From contig BRXU01000054.1 of assembly GCA_030267565.1 (NCBI GenBank), positions 124,001-188,000 of the forward strand: DNA of 64,000 nt, written 5' to 3'. Positions within the stretch are counted from its first letter, which is position 1; each line of letters starts with the position of its first letter. A program made the position numbers and the translations under genes. The stretch comes from Pleodorina starrii (taxonomy: Eukaryota; Chlorophyta; Chlorophyceae; Chlamydomonadales; Volvocaceae). The notes under the pieces were generated by a model that was not told where the DNA came from, searched no databases, and was given only the letters and a program-made list of their open reading frames with translations. Below are positions 57,608 through 64,000 of this stretch, piece by piece.

Positions 57608-60600
57608 GGAGGTTGCGAAGGAGGTGGTGGAGGAGGTTGCGGAGGAGGAGGCGGGCGTGCGGGAACATAAGCGAGCCCGCAGCAGAGGGCACGTAGGGAG
57701 TTGGGGGACGTGGGGGTTTAGGGTTTTGGGGGGGGCGGCGAAGGGGGGTGGGTGTGGCCAGCGGAGGCGGGACCGGGGGTGGGGAGGGTGCGTCGTTGGG
57801 GTAGGGGGACCGGGGCGGTGACTGGAAGGCCAGGGAAGCGGCGGCGCAGAGGTAACGGAGGGGAGAGCGGAGCGGAGGCGGGAGGAAGGGGAGGAGGGGC
57901 CAGTAAAAACGACACCGCTGCGGAGGGATGTAGGGCACCGGGAACCCAGGATGGGGCAGCAGCCCGGGCCGGAGCTGGGGACGTGAAGCCGGGGGGGGAA
58001 GGGGGGGAGGGAGGGAGGGAGGGGGGGAGGGAGGGGGCACAGAGGGGGGCACTTGTAGACGGATTCGCCAGGAAATTGATGCCGGAATGGTACATTTTGG
58101 TTGGGTCGGGTTGGGTCAGGTGGGGTTTCATCGGCTTTATGAGGGGTCCGGAAGCAGAGCGAGAGAGTTCGAGTACTGCTGTTTGCGAGGGGGGCAAGAA
58201 TCAAGAAACCATAGTTTGCGAAGGGGGGGGCAGGTATCGCAGGCTTGGGGCCATTGATGAAGCGCTTGGGCCGGGGACATAAAAAACCAGGGGCCTCGTA
58301 TCGAGCCCTGCTCAGCACAGTTCCGCATCACCAGACCATCGCCAGATGCTGCAATACCACTGCAACCCGAACATTGCAACCACAATGCAATACAACCACC
58401 CGCAAGTTAATTATTTAATTACAGAGGAGCTGGATAACACCCGCGATAACAACCCGCGACTGTCATCTACGGCAACGGGGTACGTACCATGTTACGCCTA
58501 AGTTAAGGGTCCTGTCGTCTATATATGTACTTGCGTGGGAGACCCAAATGGGGGCAACAGCTCTCCAGCAGCTCGACCGCAGCGGATCTCGACAGCCATG
58601 CGGTGCCTTCTTGGGTCCGTCCCTGGTGGAACCCGTACGGTCCGGCCTTCCCAACCCCGCCCAACCCCGCCGCGTGCCATCATCAGGTTTACATGAGATG
58701 CCCAAAGCAGTCGCGAAGTAGTGTAGAGCAGGCTGGGGTGCTTAGAACGATAGAAGCGCAGCGGAATTATTTGCGAGGGTCGCGACGTGCACATGTATGC
58801 CGACGAGAGTGTAAGGCTCCGCTACGGCGGGTACTCGCATGATGAGACGCTTGCCAGCATTTAAGTTAGAAAGGGGCATGTATACATCCTCTAGCTTTCC
58901 GACTGGACCTGTTTGGCGGACCCGCATAAGACGGCATCGTGTGTGCATTTGCGAGGATTTGCGTCTTGGCGCCCAAACAACCAGTTTGCCCCTCATAGTT
59001 TGTCCCTTGCAACCTTTGTTATTTTGTGTGATAGTAATGTGCGTCTAGGCGGTCGGACCGGCTAGCAGAACTGTGCGGCAACAGTGTTCGCTCTGCAAAT
59101 AATTTGTGGTTATCGAAACGAAGAGGCGCCGTCATGTAAACATATATTTAGAATAACACGATACATTTTGGAATGGACAGAAGCTCTGGATGCGTTGGAG
59201 CGAGTGCGGCCTCGAACCATGACTCAGTCAAACATCTTTTATATTGATACATGCACTATTGGTCTATTTAAATGTAATAGAGTTTGTAAGAGCTTATAAT
59301 CTTGCTTTAAGCGTCTCGAGCCATCAAGGTTGGTCGTCACGCAGGCGGGTAGGCAGGCCTGGGCAGGCAGTGTTTGTTGTATAGCAGCTTTCTACCGAAG
59401 ACATTCGTGAGCACACAACATGGACGGTCTTCTTGTAGAACGGACAGGCGCCCCTGCGGCACGACACCGCCTGGCCTATACATGACTGTTGGACGAACTG
59501 ATATTGGTTTCCCAACGGGGACCCGTTGGCACGCGAAACATCGGCGCGGGGGCGTTGTATCACGCGCTGTGCGTGCTCTGGACTTTGGAAATTATTCTGT
59601 TATTTTCCCTGTCTTGGGCTGTTTCGCCATTAATTTACTGTTACTAACTGACATCCGAGTACGTCTCGTCTGACTGGGATCGTAATGTGCCGTCTGCGAC
59701 ACTAGCTCTACACTGATTCTGTAACGCTGTTGTTGCAGAGGATATGTGTAAAATCGTGTAAACTGTACACATTTCGGACACTGGTCCTGGCAGACTACTG
59801 TCGGTTCTGTTTTATTCCGATTGAAGTTACGGCTGCCCTGTTACGGCTCGCCGTGACCGCCGTACACTACAACCGCTCGCTCGTGTCGTGCATTCAAGCA
59901 GGGTGGCAGCACGGACTGTTGGAGGATGGTGGAGTGAGACTTGGGTTTGACACGCTGTACCCTACACAGGCCTCAGTCGGCCTCGGCTCCCAGGCGGGAG
60001 GTAGGGCTGCTCTATCTTCGGCGCCTGCAAGATCAAAATTGAAGCGGGCGCTTCAACACAATTCTGATGGCCGTGCTTAGATGGCCACCCCAACGACGTC
60101 GACTGCTCGCCGGCAGACGATCGCAACAGGTACTACAGCCTCTTCTGCCCCGTTGTCGCAACCATCATGCATCCCCCAGGATGAAAACGTCACCGGGGCC
60201 GCCGACATGAAGCCGCGCGCGCACACCACCCCCCTCCACGCCTTGTCTGCGTTCTGACCTCATCAACACCCCGAACATGCTGCCACATGTCACGCGCGGA
60301 TGGTTTGGGGTCAGGACTTCCAAGTCTACGGACGGGGTTGGCATTTCGAGTCCAGAAGAACATCAGGTGGACGGGACACGGGTGGGAGTTCAGGTTGGCA
60401 GGGTCGCAGCGGCTCGTCTACCGGGTTTTCCAGGGGTGGGGCCAGCGCCGGCTTGTCATCCCCCCCCCTGCGGTCGTACCTAGGTGTTTTGCTTTGTCTT
60501 ACGCTGCGTGGGCAGCGTCCGGGAGCCCATACCTCCCAGCAGGAGGAGACCGCCATGCGGGTCAGCGAGCGAGCGGATGTGCGTTTGACGAGCGGGCCCC

Positions 60601-61649
60601 GCCTGTAGCAGCGCCTTGGTTCTCGTGTTGTGGACTTGTGGTAGTGGGACTCCCTGCTGTGCTGGCTCTGCAGTTGTGCTTGACGAGGGGACTCAGCCCC
60701 GACCCCCGAGGTTGCTCGCTCCCGTACGGGGCTGCTTCTGGCTTGGATAGGCCTGGATAAGGAAAGCCTATCCAGGCCAGTTGTGGGTGTCCGGTGGTGC
60801 CTCCCCCTTGCTTTGGGCCCCGGCCCCGGGAGTACAGCACGTTCAACAGGCGTTCTTTTGGCTTTTGACTTGAGCTCAAGGGCCGCGAGAGGACGCGAGC
60901 AGGCTGGCCAAGGGGGGGTGGGGATGACAGCGGGTTTTGTTAGGGTCTGAGGTGTGTGACGCCTCTCATGTGGCTCTCGCTTGGTGCGGCCCGCAGTTGT
61001 CTGCGCATCTGAGTTGGTCCCTGTTGGTTAGCCAGGGCCGTTGAGGGCCGTTGGAAGGTGCCCCCGGCCTCCCCGGCTGCGGCGAGTAAGACTTAACTGC
61101 AAAACCTTTCCCGCTATGTGCATACGAATGCTAATTTAAGTTCGCGCGCCGGAAATTGTTCCACGAATCGGCAGCAGTGCGAACCTGACAGAGAGTAGTC
61201 CGACTGACGAAATGCGATCGCGGTTTACGCCTCACATCTAAAGAAGGCAGCTGAATAGCGGCGATTTACGTTAGCAGATGATAGGCCCCGTCAAGACAAG
61301 ACGTCATACGACAGACTAGTGTCAAACAGCGTTAGACGACGCGACAGACCCTGACAGACCCTGACAGACTACCCCGCCTCCACATGCCTCCACATGCCTC
61401 CACATGCGGCCTTCTAATTGTGTGCGCATCTGCACGATGTGATGCCGCATAAGGTTTCCGACTTGGAAGGTGCCGTTGGCGGACTGGAAACCCCCTGCTG
61501 AAGGCGTTGTCAGACAAGAGTTGCGTCAGGTTGCATATGACAGACATGCAGGTTGTTTTGTTCACAATGAACATTCATTGTAAACTGTATTTGCGCTTTT
61601 GCTGTTGGAAATGCTTATTTGTTCGTGGCACAGTACATAATTATACCTC
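57608..61649. other. Intergenic region without a recognised gene
   Basis: Up to about 58250 it is GC-rich with G-tracts and one ACCGCTGCGGAG copy (57903-57930). From 58300 to 60100 it is much more AT-rich with no long conserved frame. A hairpin lies at 60738-60780 and a triple CCTCCACATG repeat at 61376-61406. Frames at 60287-60760 overlap in several registers and look fortuitous. The last few hundred bases should include the sulfotransferase promoter. Confidence 0.4.
60738..60780. repeat. Hairpin, GGATAGGC/GCCTATCC stem
   Basis: CTGGC and GGATAGGC on the left pair with GCCTATCC and GCCAG on the right, around a 13-nt loop CTGGATAAGGAAA. Two unpaired bases lie on each side of the outer stem. 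Confidence 0.6.
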
Positions 61650-64000
61650 ATGGCCAGCTATCTAGCAAGACACTCGACGTGCGTCGCGCGAAAGCTTTGC
61701 GTTTCATGGCCAGACATAGCTGTAAAAATCATCTTGCTTGGCATTTTTTACCTAGAGGCTTCCGAATCACTGCGATTGGCAAAGCTATTCGGCAGCCGGG
61801 GGCACCTTCTAGGGCCCAGTCATCTCGCTCGTCCGCCGTCGCTGGGGCATATCGGAGAATTCGTGCCAAATGACCCGACCGCAACACCATCATTCTTGAT
61901 AATTGGCGCGCCAAAGGGCGGCACGGTACGTGCTCGAAACCAGGATGACGGTGCTCTGCTGCATACACCTGCCCGCTTACTAACTGCGTGCGCCCTTGGC
62001 TTTCCCGTCAGGTCCAGCAGAAGCTAACAAACCACTTTGTTCAACTACATACGCAATTGCAACCATGCCTTTAAGCCGTCACCGCCATAGCTGCCGCGCT
62101 TTTCGTAACTTACGTCAGTACGTGCCTCACCATGCCCGCCTGGCTCTATCTAACAAGACAACCTGAACTCCAAGGCCAGCCTGCTTTTTAGTTCATTCCC
62201 TTTTTGCACCCGTGTCCCCGCACGCCGCATCTTCTTTATCTTCCCCGCCCGCCCCTGCCCCCGCGCCGCACGCAGACCGACCTGTTCTCCCAGCTCACGG
62301 ACGCATCCGTCAACAGCGGTCCCGAGCGCCCCGACCCGCCCCTCCTCAGCGGCGTCAAAAAGGAGATCGCCCTGCTGCACGTCCCCGAGCTCTCCCCAGC
62401 CAGCTTCACGCCCAACGCCCACGTCTTCCGCGACTACCTCGCCCTGCTGCGTCACCCCTGCGCCAACGCCTCCTCCGGCTCACGCATGCGCGAGTGCCTG
62501 ACCGGCCCCGGTTCCGGTGCCTCGGCTTACACGCTCGACGCGACGCCTGGCTACTACTACGCCCCCGGCGTGCCGCTGCTGCTGCGGGGCTTCTCCCCCA
62601 ACTCCAAGGCGGTTCTGATGCTGCGGGAGCCGATTGACAGGCTGGAGGCTCTGTACCACCATTGGGTAGTCCAGGACCGTGAGTTGGGGTGCGGGGGATG
62701 CGGGCTGGTTGGTTAGGGACCGTTTAGTCGGGTTTCGGAGCGAGGCGCCTGGAGGAGCACCCCAACTCACTAATAACAGTATAACACCCCCGGGGGTTGA
62801 GCTATCCTGCCTGCCTTACCGAGTCCCGCCACTCGACCCCCCTTAGTCGACCCAGCTGTCCCACCTACCCTTGTGTCGCTCCTACCCTTTCCCCCTCAGC
62901 AATCCCTGGCTAGCTGTTACCCCCGCTCAGCTTACCCACCCACCGCCCCTACCCAACTAACGGCCAACGAACAACGAACTCACCACCACAACCCAACCCA
63001 ACCCAACCCAACCCAACTCCCAACCGACACCCAACAGACATGTGGCCAAATACCACCCTGGACGAGCTCGCAACCGCCTTCTTCGGCCACCTGGATTCCA
63101 ACCACGACGCCGCAGCCGCCCTTCGCCGCCTCGCCAGCTGTCCCGCCACGGCCGCCGCCGCCACCGCCGCCGCCACCGCCGCCGCCGCGCCCACCGCCGG
63201 CGGCAGCAGTCGCAGTCTCAACAACCACGCCACCATACCCGCCGCCAGTGGCCTCGCCAGCGGTGGCGGCGGCCCACAGCTGTTGCGTTGCCAGGCGGAC
63301 AGCTGGCGAGACCTGGATGCGCTGGGGTTGCTGGAAAACCACGACTACCGGCTCTTCTTGAGCGGCATGTATGGGTATGCGCTGGCGGCCTGGCGGCTGC
63401 ACTACTTCACGCCCGGTCGTTTGCTGGTGGTCGACTCGCACGCGTACTTCCGGGACCGAGAAGCGGTCATGGAGAAGGTGGGTGGGTGGGTGGGTGGGTG
63501 TATGGCAGCCTGCATTACCGGCGCAACTCGTACGTGTCCGTGGGTGCAGCGCGGTGGACGGTTGCTGTATGTACCGCCGCCGTATCGTACAGCTGATCCG
63601 AAATGATGCAGCGGGTGTACTAGGCTGAGGCATTGGGGATGCTGTCGGGGAATGCTGTCGGGGTAAACATACAGCTGAAACGCAGAGCTGGAGGGAGCTG
63701 TGGGGCATTGAGGGGCATGTGTGTGTGGATGTGTGTGTGTGTGGGACTGCTGCTGCTGCTGTTGCTGTTGCTGCCGCCGCTGGCTGTGGACTGCCAGCGG
63801 TGCGACCACACACACAACAACAACAACACCACCGGCATGTCGTACATGCGCTTGCCGCAGGTGATTTCCTTCTTGTACGGCAGAGGCATGACCCCAGCGG
63901 AACGCGCACTTGCTCGTCACGCGCGCCCCGTAAACGTCAAGAACCGCTACAACTCCTCCTCCTCCTCCTCCTCCTCCTCCTCCGCTGCCGCTGGTGGTGG
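61650..64000 (+). CDS. Carbohydrate-type sulfotransferase (3' end outside window)
   Basis: Phase-consistent exons: 61650-61925, 62276-62678, 63038-63477, 63861-64000+. The start MASYLARHSTCVARKLCVSW precedes a hydrophobic stretch (IAVKIILLGIFYL) that fits a Golgi type II signal anchor. The PAPS 5'-phosphosulfate loop is FLIIGAPKGGT joined across intron 1 to TDLFSQL. A substrate-side block, YTLDATPGYYYAPGVP, is followed by the 3'-phosphate motif SKAVLMLREPIDRLEALYHH, then MYGYALAAWRLHYFTPGRLL, VVDSHAYFRDREAVMEK and VISFLYGRGMTPAER. The reaction would be transfer of sulfate from PAPS to a glycan or similar acceptor in the Golgi. In the 3'-phosphate motif the usual Ser before x-Tyr is replaced by Ala. 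A Pro/Ala/Gly-rich insert occupies 63120-63290. The coding frame is in a Ser run at the window end. Confidence 0.85.

Noticed and set aside
60287..60760. 157-codon ORF
   Set aside because: Several frames are open at once and the composition does not look coding; no motif was recognised.

Overview
The window looks like nuclear DNA of a green alga, most likely a chlorophyte of the Chlamydomonas/Volvox kind. The exons are GC-rich with Ala/Gly/Pro/Gln/His-rich inserts. The introns are short to medium and full of G-tracts and micro- or minisatellites. Interstitial TTTAGGG-type repeats occur, and MFAP1, COX17 and the MBD4-like glycosylase resemble plant versions. The genus cannot be fixed from sequence alone. 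All gene models come from hand reading of splice sites, codon phase and recalled family motifs; no search was run.

Layout, left to right. 1-280: 5' end of an unrecognised minus-strand gene. 2445-9392 (minus): MFAP1, a spliceosome protein, 14 exons, 496 aa. 9393-10166: head-to-head promoter. 10167 onward (plus): a large formin (FH1 with tandem proline repeats, then FH2). Its frame stays open into a region coding for a sucrose-phosphatase-like HAD domain that ends at 25363. 25364-28670: no convincing gene, but a (TG)n tract, an exact 188-bp tandem duplication and a hairpin. 28671-29288 (plus): COX17. 31181-35174 (minus): F-box/leucine-rich-repeat protein. 35399-39850: mobile-element territory, with 69-bp inverted terminal repeats flanked by a 12-bp direct repeat, broken ORFs inside, and a 630-bp MITE-like element nested in it. 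39970-41954: small unknown ORFs, a very large inverted repeat (arms over 400 bp, 36-bp spacer) and a perfect 21-bp hairpin. 44677-52186 (minus): R3H plus ankyrin protein. 52187-52514: second head-to-head promoter. 52515-57607 (plus): MBD4-like DNA glycosylase whose introns carry the largest satellites of the window. 57608-61649: no gene seen. 61650-64000 (plus): sulfotransferase, cut by the window end.

The genes are housekeeping or regulatory and do not form one pathway: splicing, actin nucleation, mitochondrial copper delivery, ubiquitin targeting, RNA binding, base-excision repair and carbohydrate sulfation. The most unusual signals are in the DNA. (i) Exon ends together with their 5' splice sites are repeatedly duplicated inside the following intron. 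(ii) A 12-bp palindrome GACCCNNGGGTC occurs 13 times, in exons mostly reading Asp-Pro-Arg/Trp-Val and several times just inside donor sites. (iii) A short dispersed element with core ACCGCAGCGGAG is scattered through introns of most genes. (iv) The 40.4-41.3 kb inverted repeat could give a long hairpin RNA. (v) A formin frame runs without a stop into a sugar-phosphatase-like HAD domain.
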